From assembly GCF_900111095.1 (NCBI RefSeq), contig NZ_FOGB01000012.1:62799-126798 (forward strand): DNA of 64,000 bases. Direction: 5' to 3'. The position numbers and the translations under genes were made by a program. The notes under the pieces are model-generated. The model was given only the letters and a program-made list of their open reading frames with translations. It was not told where the DNA came from and made no database searches. This DNA comes from Amphritea atlantica (GTDB lineage: Bacteria > Pseudomonadota > Gammaproteobacteria > Pseudomonadales > Balneatricaceae). Every line of letters begins with the position of its first letter. Positions within the stretch are counted from its first letter, which is position 1. Below, in pieces: positions 52,706 through 60,610 of this stretch.

Positions 52706-53159
52706 CCAATCCCCAACCGAAACGGTGCTGGCCGAAAAACCTGAGGAGGTCAAAGCAGAGGTGCTGCTGGCGGCCCTGTCATCCACTCATGCGCTTAGTT
52801 TTATCTCTGCGGTGCTGGCAGGCTTATGTGGCCTGTTGATTATTTTCGGCGGCTCGCTTCTGGTCAGGTTGATCGCTTTCGCCGGTATACTCATTGCGCT
52901 GCTGCAAAGTTATTACTTCTGGCGAGTATCTCTTGATAGAAAATTACTGCCAGTCTTACTCAAACATGGTGCGAAATCCTTTGATCAGGGACTCCGGTTC
53001 CTGTTTCCGGCGAAAGCCGATTCACTGATAACCCTGACGATGAGTGACCGTCTACAGGGCATCAGAAAACTATTCTTTCGGCAGTGCTGGCTGGCTATAG
53101 TACAATCGCTGCTGACCCTACTCAGTCTGGTTCTGTGCTTAATCAGCGCCGCTTGTTAA
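52695..53159 (+). CDS. small membrane protein in the ynb-like locus
   Basis: The protein has 154 residues. Two hydrophobic helices lie at about 33-75 (ISAVLAGLCGLLIIFGGSLL and LIAFAGILIALLQSYYFW) and a third at the C-terminus (CWLAIVQSLLTLLSLVLCLI), with a basic soluble part between. I recognise no family. The ATG overlaps the end of ynbD, and ynbA starts 12 bases downstream, so it is part of the transcript and probably works with these enzymes in the membrane. E. coli ynbABCD has no counterpart that I recall. Confidence 0.75.
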   Translation: MITNQSPTETVLAEKPEEVKAEVLLAALSSTHALSFISAVLAGLCGLLIIFGGSLLVRLIAFAGILIALLQSYYFWRVSLDRKLLPVLLKHGAKSFDQGLRFLFPAKADSLITLTMSDRLQGIRKLFFRQCWLAIVQSLLTLLSLVLCLISAAC

Positions 53160-53171
53160 AAGGATTTATTC

Positions 53172-53813
53172 ATGCCCAGTGTTTATCAGCTTAAAAGTGC
53201 GTTCTCCGATATTCTCCGCCCGATCACGCAACGCCTGGCAGCCGCTGGCGTCACAGCGAATCAGGTCACTATTGCGGCACTGGCCGGTTCTGTTGCGCTG
53301 GCAGCCGCACTCTATTTTGGTTCGCTGCTACTGAATCTATCGCCACTCACCTGGCTATCGGTGCCCATCTGGATGTTTATCCGCATGGCGCTGAATAATA
53401 TCGACGGCATGCTCGCCCGCGAACATGATATGTCGACCCCGAAAGGGGCCATTCTCAATGAGATGGGCGATGTCGTGTCCGATAGTGCCCTGTTTCTGGC
53501 CTTTGCCGCACTGCCGGGTATCAATATTCCACTGCTGGTTATCCTGACACTACTCGCGGTAATGAGCGAGATGATCGGCGTTGTTGCTGTGCAGATCGGT
53601 GCCAGCCGCCGCTATGACGGCCCCTCCGGTAAGAGTGACCGGGCACTGTTTTTTGGTCTGCTGGGGTTTCTCTATGCCCTGGGCGTTAACCCGGGAATGT
53701 GGAGTAGCGCAGTATTACTGCTGATTATCGTTTTGCTGGCGGTCACCATTATTAACCGCGCTAAATCAGCCCTGCGCGAGGTTAACAGCAACACCCCATC
53801 TGAAGCTGATTAA
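53172..53813 (+). CDS. ynbA: CDP-alcohol phosphatidyltransferase family protein, YnbA-like
   Basis: The protein has 213 residues with about six membrane helices. The family motif DG-x2-AR-x8-G-x3-D-x3-D is present as DGMLAREHDMSTPKG followed by AILNEMGD. The third acidic position is Asn, not Asp (N in AILN); the last is Asp. Enzymes of the family swap CMP of CDP-diacylglycerol for an alcohol. A changed metal ligand could alter substrate or activity. The 3' end overlaps the convergent acyltransferase gene by 4 bases. Confidence 0.85.
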   Translation: MPSVYQLKSAFSDILRPITQRLAAAGVTANQVTIAALAGSVALAAALYFGSLLLNLSPLTWLSVPIWMFIRMALNNIDGMLAREHDMSTPKGAILNEMGDVVSDSALFLAFAALPGINIPLLVILTLLAVMSEMIGVVAVQIGASRRYDGPSGKSDRALFFGLLGFLYALGVNPGMWSSAVLLLIIVLLAVTIINRAKSALREVNSNTPSEAD

Positions 53814-54475
53814 ACCGCCACATCATCGGCTTCAGCAGCAGGCAGGGTCAGGCAATAGGCGGATAACTGTTTAAACGATTCGGTCGCCGAGTTCATAAAT
53901 CCGGCGGCACTTTCGCGATCCGTCAGATTTTCACCGATCACCACGTCGCAGTTAAAAGGTACCAGCAGCGCTTCACCTTTAGGCAGCGCCCGGCCAAGAC
54001 CATGCAGCATGGCTGGCACCACCGGGATATCCCCGCGCTCTTTGATCAGATAGTACACCCCTTTTTTTAGTCGACTCAGCTGCTCCGGCTTACCCCGGCT
54101 GCCCTCAGGGAATAGCACCAGAATCTCTCCGGTATTCAATGCCTGAGTACAGCCACTGAACAATGTTTCCCTATCGGCACCACCACTGCGATCCAGAGGA
54201 ATAATACCGATGCATTTCAACGCTACCCAGGCGAGCAAACCGCCATTGCCGAGAAAATAATCGGCCGCGGCCACCGGACGTACTTTATGGATCATCGACA
54301 ATGGAAACAGGCTGAGTAACACCAGCGTATCCAGATGGCTGTTATGGTTGGCGATAACGATGGCCGGGCCGCTATCCGGCAGGTTATTCCTGCCCCGGAC
54401 ATTCAGTCCCAATAACAACAGCACTATCGGTTTGACCAGCAATGCAAAAAATAGCACTTTAATCGCTCTGTCCAT
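53810..54475 (-). CDS. PlsC-like lysophospholipid acyltransferase
   Basis: The protein has 221 residues. The HX4D motif is NHNSHLD near residue 43, and the acceptor motif is FPEGSRG near residue 122, with a hydrophobic N-terminal anchor. It acylates a lysophospholipid or related acceptor. It is 14 bases after ynbB and converges on ynbA. E. coli ynbABCD has no such gene next to it, so the locus here is an expanded version. Confidence 0.85.
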   Translation of the reverse strand: MDRAIKVLFFALLVKPIVLLLLGLNVRGRNNLPDSGPAIVIANHNSHLDTLVLLSLFPLSMIHKVRPVAAADYFLGNGGLLAWVALKCIGIIPLDRSGGADRETLFSGCTQALNTGEILVLFPEGSRGKPEQLSRLKKGVYYLIKERGDIPVVPAMLHGLGRALPKGEALLVPFNCDVVIGENLTDRESAAGFMNSATESFKQLSAYCLTLPAAEADDVAV

Positions 54476-54489
54476 TGTCTCCCCTCCAA

Positions 54490-55422
54490 TCAGTAATAAC
54501 TGTAATAGAGAAAATGAAAAAACAGTGGAGCGGTAAACATCAGACTATCCATTCGGTCCAGAATCCCACCATGCCCAGGGATCAGATTGCCAGTATCCTT
54601 AATCTGCAGATCCCGTTTAACCGAAGAGATCACCACATCACCAAAGAAACCGCTAACACTGATCAGCAGTCCGGCAATCAACCCCTGCCACCAGTTTAAC
54701 GGCGTCAGCAACGGCGCAGTCAGCCCTCCTAGTAAGGTAATCGTAGCAACACCACCGAGAAACCCTTCCCAGGTTTTATTCGGACTGACCTTCGGAATAA
54801 TCTTATGCCGGCCGAATCGCTTACCCCAGATATACTGACAGACATCGTTAAACTGGGTCATAAACAGCAGAAACAATACCGGACCGATATAACCAGCCAT
54901 CTCATTCTTTACCGGCAACACCAGCAGATAAGCGATATGGCTGATAGCAAAGACTGTCAGCATGGTTGCCCAATGGAGAATCCCCACCGAACGAATAAAC
55001 CCTTTTGTTTCACCCAGTAGCACCATCCGTACCGGCAGCAACAGAAAGATGTATACCGGGATGAAGATGATAAACATGCCGTACCAGCCAATAGACACCC
55101 AGTAGTACTGCACGGGAATTGACAGATAGGCCCAGAAGATCACCCGCCGGTCAGTTTGCCGGGTAGGTACAATCGAAAGAAACTCTTTTAACGCCAGAAA
55201 ACTGAGAAAGCCAAAAAAGACAATGGCCAGGGTCTGATTAAACAGCAGTGCTGCAAACAGAATACCGATCATCATCCACCAGGACTGCACCCGCTGTCGG
55301 AGTTCGGTGTAATCTTTATCAGGATGCTTCTGTTGCATACGATAGCTAATCAGGCTACCGCTCATCAGCAGAATAACCACCAGCAGGATCAGATAAAACG
55401 AGTGAATCGGTACACCAAACAT
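54490..55422 (-). CDS. ynbB: CDP-diglyceride synthase paralogue, YnbB-like
   Basis: The protein has 310 residues and about eight membrane helices. The CDS signature is SSVKRDLQIKDTG then LIPGHGGILDRMD near the C-terminus, as in CdsA, but the protein is longer than the housekeeping cdsA product at 30603 and differs from it through the N-terminal half. With YnbA it could supply and use a dedicated CDP-lipid pool. It begins the minus-strand half of the locus. Confidence 0.88.
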   Translation of the reverse strand: MFGVPIHSFYLILLVVILLMSGSLISYRMQQKHPDKDYTELRQRVQSWWMMIGILFAALLFNQTLAIVFFGFLSFLALKEFLSIVPTRQTDRRVIFWAYLSIPVQYYWVSIGWYGMFIIFIPVYIFLLLPVRMVLLGETKGFIRSVGILHWATMLTVFAISHIAYLLVLPVKNEMAGYIGPVLFLLFMTQFNDVCQYIWGKRFGRHKIIPKVSPNKTWEGFLGGVATITLLGGLTAPLLTPLNWWQGLIAGLLISVSGFFGDVVISSVKRDLQIKDTGNLIPGHGGILDRMDSLMFTAPLFFHFLYYSYY

Positions 55423-55599
55423 ATGATTTCAAAATCCTTTTAAATAAATGCGCAAAGTACCTAATATTGAAAGGCTAAATTCTACCTGCGTTACAGTATA
55501 CTGTAATCAAAACATAACATAATACTGTGGCGATCACGCCTGATCTCCTTAGCAAGAATTTAAAACAATCCCTGTGGTTAAACTGTAGTTACAACCGCC

Positions 55600-56250
55600 T
55601 TATTCGGAAAACTTCCAGGGCTTGTCTTCAGGCACATATACGCTTTCCTTCTTAACGCAACGCTGGCTGATGTCAGTCGCTTCGGAAAACAGAATGTCCC
55701 GCCCCTGGGCTATTTTTCGCGTATAGAGCGGGATTGTCCAACCGTAAAAAACAGCTTCGCATCGCTGCGTCGTCAGCACCCCGGCCATATCTTCTTCACT
55801 CCAGTTGCACTGATAATCTGCGATTGTCCGTACAGGACCTTTATCAGATAACAGTTTATAAGGGGTAAGGTTCTTTTCAGTCACCGGGTGCATCCGGACT
55901 CTGGCAATATTACCTACAGAGAGATAGGTGTACTCCGCATCAGAGGTTTCCCAGCGCTGTTTACGATAGGGGGTGTAGGTTATTTCACCCCGCTGCCGGG
56001 CCTGCATTGTGAGCATCCCGCCGGTTTCTTCAAAATAACTGGCGTCGGCTGTTGCAATTACCACCTGACGGCCCTTCCTGTCGGGTTGTTCATCGATCAG
56101 ACGGGTAACAAAATGCTCATAGGTGATAACCACTGCAGGCACTTCATCAGAACTGCAGGTCAACGCCCCCTGATTCTGTGCATGGACGAAAGGTATACTG
56201 AATAGAAAGACTAAACAGAGCAATCGTTTAATAACTGGATTCATTTGCAT
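55600..56250 (-). CDS. secreted protein of unknown function
   Basis: About 216 residues from ATG 56250, which has GAG six bases upstream. The longer frame to 56394 lacks a signal peptide at its start. A signal peptide (PVIKRLLCLVFLFSIPFVHA) is followed by a mature protein of about 190 residues with several cysteines (LTCSSDEVP, DYQCNWSEED, QRCEAVFYG, RCVKKES), which suggests disulfides in the periplasm. I recognise no family. It stands alone between ynbB and the regB-like gene. Confidence 0.65.
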   Translation of the reverse strand: MQMNPVIKRLLCLVFLFSIPFVHAQNQGALTCSSDEVPAVVITYEHFVTRLIDEQPDRKGRQVVIATADASYFEETGGMLTMQARQRGEITYTPYRKQRWETSDAEYTYLSVGNIARVRMHPVTEKNLTPYKLLSDKGPVRTIADYQCNWSEEDMAGVLTTQRCEAVFYGWTIPLYTRKIAQGRDILFSEATDISQRCVKKESVYVPEDKPWKFSE

Positions 56251-56441
56251 AAAAAGCTCAGCCATTGACTCCCAAAATTTATCTGCAGACATTGTGATTG
56301 CCTGATCAACAGAGAGCAATAGTTGGAGGCAATGTGACTTAACAGTTTTGCGACAAAGATAAACAATCAACGTGCGACAATCTGCCACATTCATGACTTA
56401 AGGCGCTTGGTTATAATTCTGCTTTCTGCCAAGCTAGCGCT

Positions 56442-57716
56442 ATGAACTACACCAGCAACACCCGTCATCAGCTATTGCAGCTCAGTTATATCCGTACGGT
56501 CACTATTTTCGGCCAGAGCGGGTTGTTGCTGTACCTGTTTTTTGGCCTGCATGTCACGCTTAATTTCTGGCTGATCGCGTTTGCGCTGCTGGCGATGGCG
56601 TTGCTTAACCTGTTGTCACTCTTGCGGCTGCGCTCCCCTATGCCCCTGACCCAGCTGGAGTTTTTCTTTCAACTGGTTGCAGATATCGCTTTTTATGTCT
56701 GCTTGTTATATCAGATGGGTGGCGTGGGCAACCCCTTCTCCGCACTGCTTCTAATCCCCCTGATTATCAGTGCAACCTCACTGCCGCGACAATACACCTG
56801 GCTGACTGCACTGATGGTGACCATCAGCTACTCTCTGCTGATGCGCTTTTTTATCCCCATCAACCTGCCGGATACGGGGCATCAGCATCAGGCCGATGCA
56901 CTGTTAAATCTGCACCTTGCCGGGATGTGGGTTAACTTTATTCTCACAGCAATTCTGATCACCTGGTTTGTTGTGAATATCCGCGAGAATCTGCAGCGTC
57001 AGGAACTGAGCCTGAATCGTGCACGAGAATCCAACCTGCGCAATCAGCAGTTGCTCTCTCTGGCCACCATGGCAGCCGGTACAGCCCATGAGATGGGAAC
57101 ACCGCTGGCGACTATGCGGGTCCTGCTGCATGAGATTAAACTTGATCACAGTGAAGATCAGGAACTTGTGGAGGATATTGAGATCCTTCAGGCTCAGGTG
57201 GAAAACTGTTCCGATCGTCTGAAACACCTGGCGGAATCAGTCAGGCAGGAGCAGCAGGAATCCCGCGCACTGCCTGCCGCACAATTTTTCGATGAAATTC
57301 TGGACCGCTGGTTGCTGATGCGCCCCACTGCACGCTTCAATCCCCCGGTGATCAACGTCAGTGGTAATCCGGTCATACTCAGCTCTATCCCTCTGCAACA
57401 GGCGTTTATTAATCTGTTGAATAATGCCGCTGATGCATCGGATAAACCGCTGCAGATCGAGGTATCGTCTGATGCACAACAGATACTCTTTACTATTCTG
57501 GATCAGGGGCCGGGGATACCTCTGGAGCAAGCGGAACAACTGGGTAGCCCGTTTATCACCACCAAAGGTAAAGGCCTGGGCATAGGACTGTTTCTGACTG
57601 CCAGCGCACTGGACAGCTATGGCGGAGAGGTCCGGCTGTTCAATCACCCAGAAGGGGGAACACTGACCGAAGTTAAACTACCGGTCATTAAAGAGGGGCA
57701 TAACAATGGATACTGA
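56442..57716 (+). CDS. regB: RegB/PrrB-type redox sensor histidine kinase
   Basis: The protein has 424 residues. Six membrane helices lie in residues 20-190, with the quinone-site motif GGVGNPF near residue 94. The phospho-acceptor His is in GTAHEMGTPLATM (about residue 216). A cysteine in QVENCSDRLKHL matches the redox-active cysteine position of RegB. The ATPase domain has NLLNNAADAS and the DQGPGIP and GKGLGIGLFL boxes. RegB senses the quinone pool and oxygen. It overlaps regA by 11 bases. Confidence 0.88.
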   Translation: MNYTSNTRHQLLQLSYIRTVTIFGQSGLLLYLFFGLHVTLNFWLIAFALLAMALLNLLSLLRLRSPMPLTQLEFFFQLVADIAFYVCLLYQMGGVGNPFSALLLIPLIISATSLPRQYTWLTALMVTISYSLLMRFFIPINLPDTGHQHQADALLNLHLAGMWVNFILTAILITWFVVNIRENLQRQELSLNRARESNLRNQQLLSLATMAAGTAHEMGTPLATMRVLLHEIKLDHSEDQELVEDIEILQAQVENCSDRLKHLAESVRQEQQESRALPAAQFFDEILDRWLLMRPTARFNPPVINVSGNPVILSSIPLQQAFINLLNNAADASDKPLQIEVSSDAQQILFTILDQGPGIPLEQAEQLGSPFITTKGKGLGIGLFLTASALDSYGGEVRLFNHPEGGTLTEVKLPVIKEGHNNGY

Positions 57717-58257
57717 TTCGTTAGCTTTGCGTTTTCTGATTGTTGATGATGACGAGACGTTCTCCCGGGTATTAAGCCGGGCAATTAAACGACGGGGTTA
57801 TGAGACGGCAGTGGCCGGTTCAGCGGAACAGGCTCTGGAGATGTTACAAACCTTTACCCCGGATCTTGCCACTCTGGACCTGAAGATGGATGGCGCCTCA
57901 GGCATCACTCTGATTCCCCGTCTGAAAGCGCTTAACCCCGATATCAGAATTCTGATTCTGACCGGCTATGCCAGTATCTCTACGGCAGTTGAAGCGATCA
58001 AGCTGGGGGCTACCGATTATCTCGCCAAGCCTGCCGATACCGACCAGATTCTCGCAAAATTGAACGCTACAGAGCCGGACCCGGATATTGAAATAGCCGA
58101 TAAACCTATGTCTGTAGGACGACTGGAATGGGAACATATTCAGAAAGTGCTGACAGAGCATGATGGCAACATCTCGGCTACCGCCCGCGCCCTGGGCATG
58201 CACCGGCGCACCCTGCAGCGTAAACTACAAAAACGGCCGGTCAGGGAAGAGCATTAA
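57706..58257 (+). CDS. regA: RegA/PrrA-type response regulator
   Basis: The protein has 183 residues. The receiver domain has the acidic pocket VDDDETF and phospho-acceptor D58 in LATLDLKMDG, plus Lys in LAKPADT. A short linker with acidic residues precedes a Fis-type helix-turn-helix (DGNISATARALGMHRRTLQRKL). It partners the RegB-type kinase in redox control of respiration genes. It overlaps the kinase gene by 11 bases. An inverted pair of REP-like sequences begins within about ten bases of the stop. Confidence 0.9.
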   Translation: MDTDSLALRFLIVDDDETFSRVLSRAIKRRGYETAVAGSAEQALEMLQTFTPDLATLDLKMDGASGITLIPRLKALNPDIRILILTGYASISTAVEAIKLGATDYLAKPADTDQILAKLNATEPDPDIEIADKPMSVGRLEWEHIQKVLTEHDGNISATARALGMHRRTLQRKLQKRPVREEH

Positions 58258-58267
58258 CGTTGCTCGT

Positions 58268-58335
58268 TGTAGGAGCGGCTTCCAGCCGCGAGAATAGGTG
58301 AAAATGTTCAATCGCGGCTGGAAGCCGCTCCTACA
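58268..58335. repeat. inverted pair of REP sequences (BIME-like)
   Basis: Two 24-base copies in opposite orientation, 58268-58291 and 58312-58335. Each is TGTAGGAGCGG followed by a hairpin GCGGCT-TCC-AGCCGC. The GTAG head plus palindrome is the form of REPs of Pseudomonas and Stenotrophomonas, which are moved by RAYT transposases. The outer bases CGTTGCTCG (58258-58266) have their inverse CGAGCAACG at 58356-58364 and 58396-58404, making nested arms. Confidence 0.85.
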
Positions 58336-58448
58336 AATACAAAGAAGGGTTTTATCGAGCAACGGCTTTTGAAGCTCTTTGTGACGTCGAGCTACGAGCA
58401 ACGGCTCTTAAAAAATCACTTTTCCTGTGACAATCGAGCTATATCCCT

Positions 58449-59117
58449 TTACTGATCATCAATATATTTTTTAGCATCGAAGGTGCGGATCCAGTCAGGA
58501 TAGAACACCATCATCCCGGTCATGATGATGCCGTTGAGCAGTCCCTCAGGAAAAACAATAAGAGGCAGTATCTGTATATACTCGCTATAGATCTTATCAC
58601 TGCTGTAAACGTCACTGATCCACAACAGAAACCCCATGCTCAGCCCGCCGACAAGGGTCGCCGCCCCCGCTCCCAAAAAAGCACAGAGAAACAGATAAAC
58701 AAAGAAGTTAGGTGGCAGCCGTGCTTCAACCTGACGCAGAATATAATAGCTAACCAGCGAAGGAATGACGACGGTGCAGAGCCCGTTCACGGCGAAGCCG
58801 TCCCAGCCCTCCCGCCCAATCAGGGTAGTCCCCAACAGTGCCAGACTGGCGGATAGAATCGCAAGATCCCAGCCAAACATCAGGGTAAGCACCGTCACCC
58901 CGAGAAAATGGATACCCAGTCCGGGCGAGATGCCGGCCCGCATCTGCCATAAAATCATCAGCCCGACGGTTGTTCCCAGAAACAGATGTTGCAGCTGCCG
59001 GTTGCTGACGAGCGTCGACCAGGGCGCAGACCATATCGCCAGCCCCAGCAACAGAAAATAACCGGCCTGGGCAAACCAGAACCAGAAGCCGGTAATCAGG
59101 TCTGTGGTTAAATTCAT
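58449..59117 (-). CDS. CbiM-like energy-coupling factor permease family membrane protein
   Basis: The protein has 222 residues with about six membrane helices. It resembles the COG3235/CbiM-type ECF permease family: LGIHFLGVTVLTLMFGWDLA and the VNGLCTVVIPSLVSY and VFPEGLLNG motifs are its conserved parts. Such proteins are linked to metal-ion (Co/Ni) transport; no ATPase or transmembrane partner is in this window. It stands alone downstream of the REP region. Confidence 0.7.
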   Translation of the reverse strand: MNLTTDLITGFWFWFAQAGYFLLLGLAIWSAPWSTLVSNRQLQHLFLGTTVGLMILWQMRAGISPGLGIHFLGVTVLTLMFGWDLAILSASLALLGTTLIGREGWDGFAVNGLCTVVIPSLVSYYILRQVEARLPPNFFVYLFLCAFLGAGAATLVGGLSMGFLLWISDVYSSDKIYSEYIQILPLIVFPEGLLNGIIMTGMMVFYPDWIRTFDAKKYIDDQ

Positions 59118-59169
59118 GACGTTGCCGAATCCCTTGAGTAAACTCTCTAATCAGTGAGTTCTGTCGAGT

Positions 59170-59640
59170 TTAGCGCGCTGACGGTAAAATAAGATTGTTA
59201 CAGCTCATTAAAATAGCATCTTCACTGCCATTTCCGCTTGGATAATAGCCTTTACGAATACCATCTTCTGTATAACCCAGCCGCAGATAGAGTTTGCGGG
59301 CAGCCTCGTTAGAGCTGCGCACCTCGAGCATATTCCGCCGAATATCGTCTTTGTGAAGCTGCTCATGAACATAACCCATCAGCTCAGTCGCCAGCCCCTG
59401 GCCACGGCACACAGGGCTCACCCCTATCTGCAGTAGCTCGGCCTCATCCAGAACCGTTGACAGCAGAGCAAACCCGGTCAAATGCGCCTCCTGCCACATA
59501 CCATAACAACGATATCGCTGACCAGACAGATACGTGTGTAACTGAGTTTCAGACCAGGGGGAAGCGAAACACAGGGTCTGCAGCTCAGACAGCTGCAACA
59601 GATCGTCGACCTTAAGCGGTCGCAGGTGATTATCGCTCAT
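59170..59640 (-). CDS. rimI: ribosomal protein S18-alanine N-acetyltransferase
   Basis: The protein has 156 residues of the GNAT fold. The acetyl-CoA site is the QIGVSPVCRGQGLATEL region (R/Q-x2-G-x-G/A form) and the C-terminal NEAARKLYLRLGY is a family signature. It acetylates the N-terminus of S18. It overlaps the preceding holD-like gene by 11 bases, the same pairing as in E. coli. Confidence 0.93.
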   Translation of the reverse strand: MSDNHLRPLKVDDLLQLSELQTLCFASPWSETQLHTYLSGQRYRCYGMWQEAHLTGFALLSTVLDEAELLQIGVSPVCRGQGLATELMGYVHEQLHKDDIRRNMLEVRSSNEAARKLYLRLGYTEDGIRKGYYPSGNGSEDAILMSCNNLILPSAR

Positions 59641-60562
59641 CGCCAGCCAGTTGTTTTTCCAGGTGATCGAGCAGTGGTTGCAGATCCTGCCACACCTCCC
59701 GCTTGCAGCCCGGCACCATCATCATCTCGGTAAGGCTGGCAGAGGCCAGGGTTTTAACGCTGGAACGCAGACTGAACAGCATACCGCGCAACTGATCCAG
59801 CGGCTCAGTTCGTTCCAGCACCATCTGGGCGGCCGACTCGCCCAGCAGTAATACCGTATTTACCGGACTCTTTTGCAAACTTTTCTTCAGTTTATGCTGC
59901 ACGGTGAGGCGGGCCTGTTCAGCCCCCTGATCCAGCGATTTGCTGGCAAACATCGGCCAGGGAAGGGTGTAAAACTCAGCCGCACTGCCGCCGCTAAGAC
60001 CGATAGAGCGCAGAATTTTATCGAGTAGAATCTGGTGGTGCGCATCGGCCTGCCCGCTGTTCAGTTGCGCCCGCGCTGACACGGACACCGGTGGCAGAGA
60101 ATCGATGACCAGGCAGTCCTGATATACCATAAAGGCCAGCTTAAACGGTTTTTGTTCCGTCTGTGTGGCGGGATCGGGAAGATCGATATCCACCGATTGA
60201 GAGAGGCTTATATCCGCCGCAGCTGCTGGAACCGCTTCAGAAGGCGCTGTAGGGGGCACCTGCACCTCAGGCCGGGCTGGCGCAGCGGCTGCAGACGCAC
60301 TACCGGCCGATACTGCTTTCTGCTCTTCCCCAAAACTGGCACTCAGCTCAGCCCGGGCCTGTTTAGCAGCATGAGCGCGATCAGCCGGTTTAAGGATTGG
60401 AGCAGATCCCGTTGCAGCAACATCAGTTGCCGATGCAGGTTGCGGCCAGCAGTACTCCCACACCCAATCCGGGGTGGGACGGGCACCGGGGAGCTGTCGA
60501 CGGGGCAACCAACTGACAATGCCCAGCGTTTCCAGATACTGATTTCGTAGCGACTGCTCCAT
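59630..60562 (-). CDS. holD: DNA polymerase III psi subunit-like protein (long, with linker)
   Basis: The protein has 310 residues, much longer than E. coli HolD (137). The N-terminal LETLGIVSWLPRRQLPGA aligns with HolD's LGI-x2-W-x2-RR element that binds the chi subunit. An Ala/Pro-rich linker (about 55-130) joins a C-terminal domain with a uracil-glycosylase-like fold (MVYQDCLVIDSLPPVS, LLDKILRSIGLSGG, VLLLGESAAQMVL). Long HolD proteins are known next to rimI in pseudomonads. The position is correct for holD-rimI. Confidence 0.75.
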   Translation of the reverse strand: MEQSLRNQYLETLGIVSWLPRRQLPGARPTPDWVWEYCWPQPASATDVAATGSAPILKPADRAHAAKQARAELSASFGEEQKAVSAGSASAAAAPARPEVQVPPTAPSEAVPAAAADISLSQSVDIDLPDPATQTEQKPFKLAFMVYQDCLVIDSLPPVSVSARAQLNSGQADAHHQILLDKILRSIGLSGGSAAEFYTLPWPMFASKSLDQGAEQARLTVQHKLKKSLQKSPVNTVLLLGESAAQMVLERTEPLDQLRGMLFSLRSSVKTLASASLTEMMMVPGCKREVWQDLQPLLDHLEKQLAGDER

Positions 60563-60610
60563 TCTGCTGTTCCCTTTACCCTGAACTGATAACTGAAATT
60601 TACGCGTCAG

